Origin: Ichthyophis bannanicus
Lineage: Eukaryota > Chordata > Amphibia > Gymnophiona > Ichthyophiidae
NCBI GenBank assembly: GCA_033557465.1
Contig: CM066031.1
Coordinates: 1,673,260,800 to 1,673,324,799, forward strand
Reading direction: 5' to 3'
DNA: 64,000 bases
Positions within the stretch are counted from its first letter, which is position 1; each line of letters begins with the position of its first letter. A program made the position numbers and the translations under genes. The notes beneath the pieces are model-generated. The model was not told the DNA's origin and made no database searches. It saw nothing but the letters and a program-made list of their open reading frames with translations. This document shows, piece by piece, positions 43,796-54,280 of this stretch.

Positions 43796-45413
43796 ACAGT
43801 CGCACCATGGAATGATATAGAAACATAGAAACATGATGACAGAAAAAGACCACATGGCCTATCTAGTCTGTCCTTCCATAACAACAACTACAACAGTCCA
43901 CTTTTTACCTTTAGAGATCCTCTGTGTTGGTCCCATGCTTTTTTTAATTCAGTTACTGTCCTCATCTCTACCACTTCCACTGGGAGACTATTCCATGGAT
44001 CCACTACTCTTTCCGTAAAGAAATATTTCCGCATATCACTCCTGAATCTATCTCCCTTCACCCTTATCCCATGTCCCCTTGTAGCAGAACTTGCTTTCAA
44101 TTGAAAGAGGCTCTCTCCCTGAACATTTATGCCACGGAGGTATTTAAACATCTCAATCATATCACCTCTATCCCGCCTTTCCTCTACGGCGTACATATTA
44201 AGATCCTTAAGTCTGTCCTCATATGCTTTATAATGAAGCCCACTAATCATTTTAGTAGCCACCCTCTGCACCGACTCCATCCTGTTCACATCCTTTTGAA
44301 GTTGCGGTCTCCAGAATTGCACACTATACTCCAAATGAGGTCGCACTAAAGACTTATACAGAGGCATTATCACCTCCTTTTTTCTGCTAGCCATTCCTCT
44401 CCGTATGCACCCAAGCATCCTTCTAGCTTTTGCCGTCGCCTTTTCTACCTGTTTAGCTACTTCAAGATCAGACACAACCACGCCTAGGTCCCGCTCTTCT
44501 TTAGTGGACAAAAGTACTTCACCTCCTATACTGTATTGCTCCCTTGGATTGCTGCAGCCCAAATGCATGACCTTACATTTTTTTAACATTAAATCCCAGC
44601 TGCCAAATTCTAGACCATTCTTCAAGCTTAGCTAGATCCCTCCTCATGTTATCTACACCTTCCTGGGTGTCTACTCTATTGAAGATTTTGGTATCATCCG
44701 CAAAGAGGCAAACCTTACCCGACAGCCCTTCCGCTATATCACTAACAAAGATGTTAAAAAGAATCGGACCAAGGACAGATCCCTGGGGCACACCACTGGT
44801 AACATCCTTCTCCTCAGAGTGAGCTCCATTTACTTGTACTCTTTGTCGCTTCCCACCCAACCAATTTCTAACCCAAGCAGTAACTTTAGGGTCCATCCCT
44901 AGGGTGCTCAGTTTGTTTATAAGTCGCCCGTGAGGAACAGTGTCAAAGGCTTTACTGAAATCTAAATACACCACATCTAGAGCTCTCCCTCGGTCCAACT
45001 CCCTGGTCACCCAGTCAAAGAAATCAATCAGATTTGTCTGACAAGACCTGCCTCTGGTGAATCCATGCTGCCTCGGATCCTGTAATCCGCTGGACTCCAG
45101 AATCCTCACTATTTTCTCTTTCAGCAGCGTTTCCAATAATTTACTCACCACCGAAGTTAAACTAACCGGCCTGTAGTTTTCAACCGCATCCTTACTTCCG
45201 CTTTTGTGTAAAGGCACCACATGAGCCTCCTTCCAGTCCTTTGGCACCACTCCCGACTCCAACGAGGCATTGAAAAGGTCAGTCAGTGGAGCTGCTAGAA
45301 CATCCCCAAGTTCCCTCAGTATTCTAGGGTGTATCCCATCCGGTCCCATCGCTTTGTCTACTTTAAGTTGAGCTAGTTTCTCACGAACACAGTCTTCTGA
45401 AAATTGTTCAAGA
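43796..45413 (-). mobile_element. CR1-like LINE, 5' truncated in RT
   Basis: The 3' terminus at 43796-43860 ('catgatgacagaaaaagaccacatggcc') and the body match the inner CR1 at 29326-32691. Truncated near 45413, where an unrelated repeat begins. Comparatively well preserved. Confidence 0.85.
43888..45349 (-). pseudogene. CR1 reverse transcriptase and C-terminal domain, one frameshift
   Basis: 258 codons (45349-44573) with MGPDGIHPRIL, ENYRPVSLTSVVSKLLE, QHGFTRGRSCQTNLI, YLDFSKAFDTVPH, GVPQGSVLGPILFN and LFADDTKIF. A frameshift near 44580 leads into 245 codons (44625-43888): CKVMHLGCSNPREQ, EERDLGVVVSD, SLVRPHLEYSVQFW and RVVDPWNSLPVEVVEM, ending in a stop. Every catalytic RT motif is intact. 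The endonuclease and ORF1 are missing by 5' truncation. One of the youngest-looking LINE copies here. Confidence 0.88.
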
Positions 45414-45797
45414 GTAGGTTGCTGAACTCTGTACTCCTCAGGTTCAGGAACTGCTAATCACCTCATCAGGAGTTAGTGGGCCTGTTTCCTGAGTGCAATT
45501 GAAGCCTGCATAAAAAGGCTGCTTTGCCCTGCCCTTTTGAGGCTTTCTTAACCAGGGCTCCACACATCAAACAGTAAGTAAGGATTTGAGGGTTTCTTTG
45601 TTTGTTTTTTTTTGTTTTGTTTTTTTTTTGTTACATTGCTAGCTCTCTGACTGGGAGCTCTTAAAAGGGTTTTGTGTATATTTTTTAAAGCAAGGTTAAT
45701 TTCATTTTTGCTGTTTTAGGGGAACTGTACTTGAGCACAGTAGGTTGCTGAACTCTGTAACCTCCTCAGGTTCAGGAACTGCTAACACCTCATCATT
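45414..45797 (+). repeat. Direct repeat pair (about 55 bp) around a TATA-like, T-rich core
   Basis: 'gtaggttgctgaactctgt', 'cctcaggttcaggaactgc' and 'cacctcatca' occur at 45414-45467 and again at 45741-45794. Between them is CTGCATAAAAAGGCTGC (45511-45527) and a T/G-rich run. Could be 1.2 units of a tandem repeat or an LTR-like promoter fragment. Confidence 0.5.
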
Positions 45798-46522
45798 CGC
45801 CCACTTCAATTAATACAGAACACAGCAGCAAGAATAATTTCTGCCACACCAAGGGATGTCTACACAACTCCAATCTTAAAACAGCTGTACTAGCTCCCAG
45901 TACTAGAATGAGCCAAATTCAAATCACTGACCATCATCTTCAAGATAATCCAACAGCTGGCACCAGTCACCTTCCAACCCAATAGAAAAGGATCCAGAAA
46001 CATGAAAGCGAAGAACCTCCAAACAAAGCCTACTACTTATACCAAATGCAAAGTCTAAGACACTACTAAATGGAAATTACACTAACCTGGTAATTGTAGT
46101 TCCTGTAGGATCCAGTTTAGTCCTCCACAATCGGGTAATGCCCCTCCTACTGCAGCCTGGAGACTGGACCAATCAAATCTTCTGTAGTACATATCCAGCA
46201 GGAGCTCCCAGAAGCCCCCCAGTGTACTAGTAACAAAGCAAACTTAACGAAGCAACACATCAGATTATTATTAGGCTATCATTAAACTATGTACTTCCCC
46301 CCCTGGAATAACCAACTCCCTCCCCAAACGAGGAAGTCAGGACACTGCATGGCGCCGGTATCGACGCCTTTAAATTTACACCGAGCTTCCCCCAGAAACT
46401 AAGGAGCTGACTGAACTCCAAAATAAAGGGAAGAGCCATAGCGATAAGCACGACTGTCGACAGAGTCCGAACGGAACGAAAACCATCCTACAGGCACCCG
46501 CTCGGGACAGCGCGCCGCAAAA

Positions 46523-47720
46523 TCATACAGAGAGTCGGGAGGGAAGGAGGACTAAACTGGATCCTACAGGAACTACAATTACCAGGTTAGTGTAATTTCC
46601 ATTTCCTGTGCGGATATCCAGTTTAGTCCTCCACAATCGGGATGTAACAGAGCAGTTAAGACCGGGCGGGACCTTGCAGGCCGGCGCGCAAACCGCCGAA
46701 CCAAAACAAGAATCCCGAGCCGCTGACACATCCAAGCGATAGTGCCTGCTGAAAGCATGCAGAGACGACCAGGTGGCCGCCCTACAAATCTCTGTTGGTG
46801 GAACCAGGCTATGCTCCGCCCAAGAGGCCGCCTGAGCCCGAGTAGAATGAGCCCGGAGCCCCTCCGGGACCGGCCGCCGCTGCAACAGATACGCGGACGC
46901 GATCGCTTCCTTGAGCCATCGAGCAATGGAGGCCTTAGCCGCCGCCTCCCCTTTTTTTGTACCCCCAAAGAGCACAAAAAGCCGATCAGTCTTTCGAAAG
47001 GACTCGGTAGACTGCAAATACCGCCGCAGCGCGCGGCCCACATCAAGCCGGAGAAGACTCTTGTCCACCGACTCGACCGAGCATGCCGAAAGCACTGGCA
47101 GAAATACCGCCTGATTTAAGTGAAAGGGAGACACCACCTTTGGCAGAAAGGAAGGAACCGGACGGAGCACAATCCGCTCCGTAGAGAAAGACAAGAAAGG
47201 CTCTCGGCAGGACAGGGCCTGCAGATCCGAAATACGCCGTGCCGAGCAGATGGCAACCAGGAACACCGTCTTCAATGTGAGATCCTTCAAGGACGCCCTC
47301 CGCAAGGGCTCAAATGGTTCCCGAACCATAGCCCGCAGAACTAAATTCAAGTCCCACGAAGGAATCACCGCTCTGCGGGAAGGCCGTAAATGAAAAACGG
47401 CGGTCAAGAAACGCCGCCTCTATAACACGAAAACGCCGCCAGCTGGACCTTCAGGGAACTGGCCGCGAGACCTTTCTCGAACCCATCCTGAAGGAAGCTT
47501 AGCACGACGGGCACAGAGACCGTCGCCGCCCGGACTCCTCGCCGGGAGCACCAGTCCTCAAAAATCCTCCAAATCCGAACATAAGTGAGAGAAGTGGAGG
47601 ACTTTCTCGCCCGCAGTAAGGAGGAAATCACCGCGGGCGAATAACCCTTCTTTTTCAGCCGAGCCCTCTCAATGGCCAAACCGTAAGCGAGAATCGAGCC
47701 ACCTGGGGCATCCGCAAGGG
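46523..47720 (-). pseudogene. DIRS-4 tyrosine recombinase, two small frame breaks
   Basis: The N-terminal domain (47720-47404) reads SLLRARKSSTSLTYVRIWRIFEDWCSRRG and ends at TGA 47406-47404. The catalytic domain (47407-46523) reads SWDLNLVLRAMVREPFEPL, SARRISDLQAL (Arg I), KTDRLFVLFGG, GLRAHSTRAQAASWAEHS (HxxR) and HYRLDVSAARD (Tyr). All catalytic residues are conserved. The break near 47406 looks like a short deletion. The last 50 or so codons run into the internal complementary region. Confidence 0.85.
46546..46641. repeat. DIRS-4 internal complementary region
   Basis: 46546-46602 is the reverse complement of the left end (46070-46126). 46603-46641 is the reverse complement of the right end (51976-52014). 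Confidence 0.9.
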
Positions 47721-49560
47721 GCCCTGAAGGAGAAGGTCCGGCAACGCCGGGAGGCGCCACGGCACGCCGTCTTGAAGCCGGACGAGGTCGGCATACCAGG
47801 GCCTCCGGGGCCAATCCGGAGCCACCAGCAGCACTCGGCCCCGATGGCACTCGATGCGCTGGACGACCCGGCCGATCAGCGCCCAAGGAGGGAAGACATA
47901 CAGCAGCCCGGACGTCGGCCACGGCTGAATGAGAGCGTCGAGTCCTTCGGACATTCGCTCCCGCCGTCTGCTGAAGAAGCGACTCGTCTTGGCCGATTGG
48001 TAGGTCGCCATGAGATCCATGATGGGCGGACCCCACCGCCGAACTATTTGCGCATACACCTGTGGATTTAACTCCCACTCTCAGGGGTCCACCCGCACTC
48101 TGCTGAGGAAGTCGGCCTGGACATTTTCTGCGCCCGCTATGTGCGCCGCCGAGATCGCCGGCAGGCGAGTCTGCACCCAACTGAATAAGGCCGTCGCCTC
48201 TGTCTCCAGGGCCACACTCCCTGTGCCCCCTTGGCGATTGATGTACGCCACCGTGGTCGCATTGTCCGACCAGACGCGGACCGCCCGACCCCGGACCAGA
48301 GGCTCCAGGGCCAAGAGGGCTAGCCTGACCGCCCGAAGCTCGAGACGGTTGATCGACCACGCAGCTTCCCGAGAGGACCACACCCCCTGCGTGAAGCGGG
48401 CCCCGCAGTGAGCTCCCCAGCCGGCTAGGCTCGCATCCGTAGTGAGGGGAACCCACAGAGGAGGCTCCAAGGGAATCCCCCGCGTCAGGTTCTCGGAGGA
48501 AAGCCACCATCGGAGCGACCGCCGCACTGCCTTCGGACAGGGCAGCCTCTTGTGCAAGGAATCGCACTGGTTGGACCAGCGGCGAAGGAGCGCCCTCTGG
48601 AGCGGGCGCATGTGGAACCGTGCCCATGGCACCACCTCCAAGGTCGCCGCCATCGTTCCGAGAAGCCTTAGGTACCACCACGCCGACGGAGCGGGCATCC
48701 CCCGAAAGAGTCGGACAAGAGCCTGCAACGCCAGGACGCGGCGCTCGGGGAGACACCAGTCCCCGAGCGGTGTCGAAGCGCACTCCCAGATACTCCAGGT
48801 CCTGCGAGGGACGCAGACAACTCTTTCTTTCGTTCACCACCCAGCCGAGAGATCGCAGCAGAGCCACCACCCTGCTCGTGACTCGCAGGCACTCCCGACT
48901 GGATTTTGCCCGTATCAACCAGTCGTCGAGATATGGATGGACCAAAATGCCCTCCTTGCGCAAGGCCGCCGCAACGACCACCATCACCTTTGTGAACGTG
49001 CGCGGAGCCGTAGCCAAGCCGAACAGCATGGCCCTGAACTGGAAGTGGCCCCACGGAAACGCAAAGCGGAGAAACCGCTGATGAGATGGATGTATCGGGA
49101 TGTGCAAATAGGCCTCGGTGAGATCGAGGGACGTCAAAAACTCCCCCTGTCGCACCGCTACAATGACTGACCGCAAGGTTTCCATACGGAAATGCGGCAC
49201 CCGGAGCGCGCGATTCACGCCTTTGAGGTCCAAAATCGGACGCAGGGAATCGCCCTTTTTGGGAACCACAAAATAGATGGAGTATCGCCCGGCGCCTCTT
49301 TCCAAAGGAGGAACCGGGATCACCGCTCCCAGCGCTAACAACCGATCCAGGGTCACGCGGATGTCCCGCGTTTTTTGCTCTCCCCTGCTGGGAGACAGAA
49401 CAAATGAATCTGGAAGTGGGAACGCAAATTCCAGAGCGTAACCCTCTCCTATAATTTGTAGCACCCAGCGATCCGACGTGATTTGGGCCCAAGAGGAAAG
49501 AAAGTCGCGCAAGCGACCCCCGATAAATCGGGCCTCCCTCCAGAGCCTGCCTCGCGTCAT
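47655..49560 (-). pseudogene. DIRS-4 pol: reverse transcriptase, RNase H and linker region
   Basis: ATG at 49560-49558 overlaps the gag stop as ATGA. RT (49560 to about 48740): GRLRDFLSSWAQITSDRWVL, VVPKKGDSLRPILDLKGVNRAL, LDLTEAYLHIPIHPSHQRFLRF and YLDDWLI. A frameshift at about 48740 leads to RNase H (48728-48081): LTTDASLAGWGAHC, LELRAVRLALLAL, VWSDNATTVAYINRQGG and ADFLSR, with all acidic residues kept. An in-frame TGA at 48083-48081 (probably from CGA) is followed in the same frame by IMDLMATYQSAKTSRFF and YVFPPWALI to 47655. Confidence 0.88.
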
Positions 49561-51056
49561 TGTGGCTTGCGCCCAAAAGAAGAGCCCGAGGAAGAGGCGG
49601 CTCCGGAGAAGCCTCTGCCGGCTCCCCTGAAGGTACGAAACCCTTGATTACGGGCTCCAAACCTGCCCCGCTGCGAAGCCCACAGGCGGGAGGAACGAAA
49701 CCTGCGCTGATCCCGAAAGGACCCCCTCGCCGAGGGGGAGGACCTGTTGGACCTTGGCCTATCCTCCGGGAGCCGGCCCCCCTTGGACTCACCGAGATCC
49801 TTTACCAACTTCTCGAGAGCCTCCCCAAATAACAATCTGCCCTCAAAGGGCAGCTTACTGAGGCGGGACTTGGAAGAACTGTCCGCCGCCCAGTTGCGCA
49901 ACCAGAGGGACCGGCGCGCCGCAACCGCGGATGCCATACTGTTAGCCAACGCGCGGATTAAATCATAAAACAGATCCGCCAGATAGGCCGAGCCGGACTC
50001 CAGCCGGGTAACCTCCAACAGGCCCTGCTGGTCTAGCCCGGGGCTCGAGCGCAAATGCTGCGACCCGCGCAGACACGACCGAGCCACCCAAGCCCCACAG
50101 ATAGAGGCCTGCAATGGCACGGCATCAGTATCGAAGGTTTGCTTGAGCAAATTATCAATCTTCTTGTCCTGACCGTCCTTGAGGGCAGCCGCCCCCTCAA
50201 CCGGGATGGTGGTTTTCTTGGTCACTGCGGAAACCGCAGCGTCCACCCGGGGGGACCTGAACAAGTCCCTGTCCTTGTCGGCAAGGGGATAAAGCCGATT
50301 CATGGTCCGAATCCCCTTCAAGCCGGATTCCGGGTGCTCCCACTCCGCCTGGATCATATGATCCACCACGCGGTGAACGGGAAAAACCACCTGGGAATCC
50401 CTGACCGCCTGAATTAGAGGATCCTCAAGACCTTCCTCCTCCAGGGGCCGCACCGCCGAAAGGTTAAGCGCCTGCAGGGACTCCGTGACCAGAGGAACCA
50501 GCTCGTCCCTACGGAACACGCGAATGATCCGAGCCTGGTCCTCCGGCTCAAGGATCTCCCCATCCTCCAACTCCTCCGCTTCAGTCTCAGGATCGCCCTC
50601 TGCCTCGGAATCCAGGAGACCTAGGGCGTCCTGCTCCTGTTCCCCCAACCGAAGACGCTTGCCCCCGGGTGGCGAGGTGCATTGAGCCGCCCCAGAGGAC
50701 CCCGGGGGGAGAGAGGGGGGCCAAACTGCCGGCAACTGACCGGACCTGCTCAAGCGAAACGCCTGATGCATGAGGAGCACAAAATCCGGGGAGAAATCCA
50801 TAGGCGGTGCAGCTATAGCCGCCTGCTGGAGCGCAGCCACCGACCTGCTGGCCGGTGGAACCGACCCAGACTGAGGGAGGCTCGGGGAAAGAACACTATC
50901 CCCTGAATTAGAAGCATCCCCAGGGGTAGGCTGATCCGGGAGACTCACAGATTGCTCTAACTCTGCAGGCACTGCAGCACAGCTCCTGCAGATGCCAGAG
51001 TCAGTCCCTACTGCTCTGCGGGACCCACAAATCACGCACTGGGGCTGGGAAGCCAT
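49557..51056 (-). CDS. DIRS-4 gag protein, fully open
   Basis: ATG at 51056-51054 (MASQPQCVICGSRRAVG); the open frame extends 12 codons further without an ATG. A Cys4 knuckle (CVIC and CRSC) lies at residues 7-26 from this Met. A long Pro/Ser/acidic middle (EAEGDPETEAEELEDGEILEPED) follows. The conserved gag core contains MNRLYPLADKDRDLFRSPRVDAAVSAVTKKTTIPVEGAAALKDGQDKKIDNLL. The C-terminus is Arg/Ser-rich (RPRSNRSSPSARGSFRDQRRFRSSRLW), likely nucleic-acid binding. About 499 codons with no lesion. Stop TGA overlaps the pol ATG. Structural, particle-forming role inferred from position and zinc finger. Confidence 0.85.
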   Translation of the reverse strand: MASQPQCVICGSRRAVGTDSGICRSCAAVPAELEQSVSLPDQPTPGDASNSGDSVLSPSLPQSGSVPPASRSVAALQQAAIAAPPMDFSPDFVLLMHQAFRLSRSGQLPAVWPPSLPPGSSGAAQCTSPPGGKRLRLGEQEQDALGLLDSEAEGDPETEAEELEDGEILEPEDQARIIRVFRRDELVPLVTESLQALNLSAVRPLEEEGLEDPLIQAVRDSQVVFPVHRVVDHMIQAEWEHPESGLKGIRTMNRLYPLADKDRDLFRSPRVDAAVSAVTKKTTIPVEGAAALKDGQDKKIDNLLKQTFDTDAVPLQASICGAWVARSCLRGSQHLRSSPGLDQQGLLEVTRLESGSAYLADLFYDLIRALANSMASAVAARRSLWLRNWAADSSSKSRLSKLPFEGRLLFGEALEKLVKDLGESKGGRLPEDRPRSNRSSPSARGSFRDQRRFRSSRLWASQRGRFGARNQGFRTFRGAGRGFSGAASSSGSSFGRKPQ

Positions 51057-52290
51057 CCCAAGGCCACCTCTGCCCAGCGGGATAGAATACAACAGTCACA
51101 GGGAAGCCCACACCACAGGGGCAATCCTATGCAAATCAGCCCCGATTTGAAATTAAAACTTTTTTTTTTTTTTTTACAAGAAACAAAACATGCCCCAGAC
51201 TCCCTGGGGTGCCCTGAGCAAAATCGCCAGCAAGAGGAACCCCAAAAAACGCCAGGGGAACCTGTGCACAAGTGCTCAAAAGTGCCTCTAAAGCACACTT
51301 TTAAAATTCAAAATGGCCGCCAGACTTTTTCACCCGCGGTAAAAAACGGCGCGAAAATACAAAAGCCACCAAATAATATGGAAAAGAACTAAAACGACCC
51401 TTTAAGACAGGGCAAACGACCAAATTTAAGAAAAATTGCCAAATGGGCTCAGGAGAGCCTACAGAAATGCTGGCAGCTCTAACAGAGCACTGCACACAAG
51501 AAGAAATGAAATGAAAATCTCCTACCAGCTCAGGAACCACCAGGATTCAGCCAACATCTCCCAGTGCCAGCCACTACTGTATCAGGTATGGCTTTACCCC
51601 GTACTGTCCAGGGGGAGCTCACCCAGGGCTGTGAAAATTTGCTGGGCAGGAACACAGGAGCCAACAGGTCTGACTTCCCCCTAGTCTCCTGTGGCAGTGC
51701 ACCAGAGAGACAGGCTTCTTCTTTTGTCTTCCTTTTAAAGATACAGCTAGCTATCAAAGAAATAGCAAGGAAATGCCCCAAAACAAACCCTAAAACAACT
51801 AACTAACAAGTGTTGCTCCTGCAATAGTCACTCAGTGTGCCCAGGAGGACACACTTTTACGTCTTCAAGCTGCAAGAGACTGGACACACTGGGGGGCTTC
51901 TGGGAGCTCCTGCTGGATATGTACTACAGAAGATTTGATTGGTCCAGTCTCCAGGCTGCAGTAGGAGGGGCATTACCCGATTGTGGAGGACTAAACTGGA
52001 TATCCGCACAGGAACATGCAATACCGCATCCTCCTCCTATACACAAATGCTCTGGAACTCCCTCCCTGAAAGTGTAAGAGCTACCAGAGACTTACAGGAT
52101 TTACGAAAAGCGATAAAGACACTCCTTTTCTTGGAACAATATGCCAACATTACTTGACAACTTCTATACAGTCTAACTCCCCCTCTCCAAATGCAGCACT
52201 ACCCCAAGATTACAATGTTACAATGTAAACCGCACTGATGACAAATAGCGCGGTATATAAGAAATGTTAAATAAATAAATAAAGATCCCG

Positions 52291-52490
52291 AACCCCCTAC
52301 TGAATTTAGTATCAACCAAAAACCTAATGACACCGGTGTATAAAGTTATTCCACAATAATATACCCAACTGTTGCGTGTATAACTCTACAAGTTAATTTA
52401 ATCCTGTTCATTGTAAGGTTTTACTGTTGTAATGTAAACCGCCTTGAATGGAAGATGAGGCAGTATAAAAAGACCTGTTAAATAAATGAG
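52291..52490 (+). repeat. Second LINE/SINE 3' tail in tandem
   Basis: Ends 'gtaatgtaaaccgccttgaatgga...ggcagtataaaaagacctgttaaataaatg', the same tail family as the preceding LINE but a different subfamily. Confidence 0.6.
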
Positions 52491-52700
52491 AGGAAAGGTA
52501 GTGAGGAGCAGCTGAATGCAGGCACTTGTAGGTCATTAGTAGAAGTTTGAACTGGATGCAGAAACAGATAAGCAGCCAAAGAAGCGACTTGAGAAGAGGG
52601 GCGACATGAGCATAGCGATGCTGGCAGAAAATTAAACGTGCAGCCAAGTTCTGAACGGATTGAAGTGGAGAGAGATGATTCAGACAAAGACCAGCTACTT
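52491..52700 (-). pseudogene. L2-like RT C-terminal remnant
   Basis: The minus-strand translation CQHRYAHVAPLLKSLLWLLICFCIQFKLLLMTYKCLHSAAPHYLSSHLF matches the 'HVTPLLKSLHWLPI...FK.L...YK.L....P.YL' block downstream of RT in L2 elements. Confidence 0.65.
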
Positions 52701-53541
52701 TTCTCTGCCATAAGAAATACTGTAATCCACATCACAAAATGCCTTAGAGTCAAAATCCACATCACAGGCATTGCAAAACCAAGCCACAGCAGTTCCACTG
52801 AATGGCTAATATTAATGTGAAGCACCTATGGCTGCACCCAAACATCAGAAGCACACAGTCCATAAACCTCAGCCTCTCCTTAACTTCAAGCCAGCAAAGA
52901 TCAGAGCGGTTTTCAAGGGAAAATCCTACACAGGCTAAGGCTAGAGTCTCTCAGAAGCTGCAATTCAAAATAACTTTTCCAGTTCTCTAGTTCCTCCCTC
53001 TACACCTTCAGTTAGACCCATTGATGGAAGAGTATCGCAATCTTGCATAGCAAACTGATTCGCAGGTAAGCAGTGCGATCACACTGAGGCCTCTGTAAGT
53101 TCCAAAAAACCTGGACTATGCAGGATTTAGCCCTTTCCATTATTCACTATTGCATTCAGTACATATTGAGGGCTTCATATGCACTGCTTCCATTCACTCA
53201 GATCGGCAGGTTAGCAACCCTGCTCCTGTAACACAAGCACACCTGTTTCCAGCACTGGGAATCCATCAAGTGAACTGCATCACATTTCAGCAGCAAAGCA
53301 CACAGTAGGAGCAGTTTACACGGTTCTCTCCATCAACACTCCACCATATCTGCGAGTGCTTTAACAGCGCCAGTGACAGACAAAAATGGCTCTCCCAGCC
53401 CTATGCCTGCACTGGATAATTCTCCAGGCAAACAGCAGCATCCTGGGCATCATCAGGAACAGGTGATTACAAGGGAGGTGAAAAAGCTAAAGGTCTAAGC
53501 AGCTATGTTAGTCGGGCTTGCTAGCATACTCCCAGGAACTG
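52701..53541. other. No gene or repeat recognised
   Basis: Mixed-composition sequence; no open frame with family resemblance. Confidence 0.4.
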
Positions 53542-53620
53542 GCAAATGCAATGTGTGCCTTTGAGTCAGTCCTGACTCCTGGCGACCCAGAAGCTCCTGG
53601 GTTTTCTTGGCAGTGTCAAC
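53542..53620 (-). repeat. Truncated copy of the SINE seen at 30316
   Basis: Shares 'gcaaatgcaatgtgtgcct', 'gagtcagtcctgactcctgg' and 'gacccagaagctcctgggtt' with 30316-30395 almost base for base, including the same outer end. The tRNA head is absent. Confidence 0.8.
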
Positions 53621-53624
53621 TGGA

Positions 53625-54010
53625 GAAGCCTTTATAATAGTGGAAGTCTGCCTCTGTGTCTGCGATGGGAGGAGCTGTGGCTCAAGAGGGAGATCCTGCT
53701 GGTGATTTAGGAGGATCAGGAGACCAGACTAAGAGCTAGCTGTACAGGCCACAGAACTAGAAGTGAAGGAGCAAAAAGTGGCTCTTATGATGAGACCTAT
53801 CCAGGAGCCTCTGCCTATATCACCTTGGAGACTCTGTGGGAAGCTATAACCAGGTTAGATCAATCTCTGAATATTCAACTACATGGTGTCTAACCAGTTA
53901 GAGTTTTCCAAGTGATTTCCATTCTTTGGAAAGTAAGGTTGAAAATCTTACCCAATGTTTGGAATGGTTGAAACATCTATCAAAAAAACCTACAGAAAAT
54001 AAAGACTTCA
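53625..54010 (+). pseudogene. L1-like ORF1 remnant
   Basis: TLETLWEAITRLDQSLN and, in another frame, SLESKVENLTQCLEWLKHLSKK give a coiled-coil pattern like the L1 ORF1 at 14987-15060 (EALWDIMATLNTSL). Weak but ordered similarity. Confidence 0.4.
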
Positions 54011-54024
54011 TTAGTGATAGACAA

Positions 54025-54280
54025 TGTTTATTATTATTATTATTAGTAGTAGTAGTAGTATTTAGCTCATGCCTTTCCAGTAGTAGATCAAGGCGAGTTA
54101 CAATCAGTTACTGTAGGTATTTCCCTGTCCCCAGAGGGCTTACAATCTAAGGTTGAACCTGAGGCAATGGAGGGTTAAGTGGGATTGGAACCAAGGCCAC
54201 AAGGAGACTCAGTGGGATTCGAATCCTGGTCCTTCTGATCCCAGGTTGCTGCCTTAACCACTAGGGCTCCACTCCACTAA
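54025..54280 (-). mobile_element. tRNA-derived SINE with (TTA/GTA)n tail
   Basis: Minus-strand reading: head 'ggagccctagtggttaaggcagc', B-box-like GGATTCGAATCCC at about 54217-54229, and body 'cttaaccctccattgcctcagg...ttagattgtaagccctctggggacagggaaata'. It ends in a trinucleotide run at 54030-54060. Confidence 0.7.

Larger units (their letters stand above)
46070..52014 (-). mobile_element. Best preserved DIRS retrotransposon (DIRS-4), about 5.95 kb
   Basis: Left end ATGGAAATTACACTAACCTGG and right end GGATATCCGCACAGGAA. Both are reproduced in reverse at the internal complementary region 46546-46641, which fixes the borders. Inverted terminal repeats span about 46100-46240 and 51885-51998 ('gtttagtcctccacaatcgggtaatgcccctcctactgcagcc'). 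Genes on the minus strand: gag, pol (RT/RNase H) and tyrosine recombinase. It is rich in CpG compared with all neighbours and has only about four coding lesions, so it is probably the youngest insertion. Confidence 0.92.
45798..52290 (+). mobile_element. L2-like LINE 3' region split by a DIRS
   Basis: 45798-46069 encodes a degenerate RT C-terminus (TPILKQLYWLP-like). 52015-52150 continues with MLWNSLPESVRATRDLQDLRKAIKTLLFLEQYANIT. 52150-52290 is the 3' UTR ending 'aaaccgcactgatgacaaatagcgcggtatataag...taaataaataaataaa'. The DIRS at 46070-52014 divides it. Confidence 0.8.

Noticed and set aside
48442..49170. 242-codon plus-strand open frame
   Set aside because: Antisense shadow of the DIRS-4 reverse transcriptase in GC-rich sequence.
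54028..54060. Trinucleotide run as a CRISPR-like or regulatory array
   Set aside because: Simple TTA/GTA microsatellite forming the tail of a SINE.
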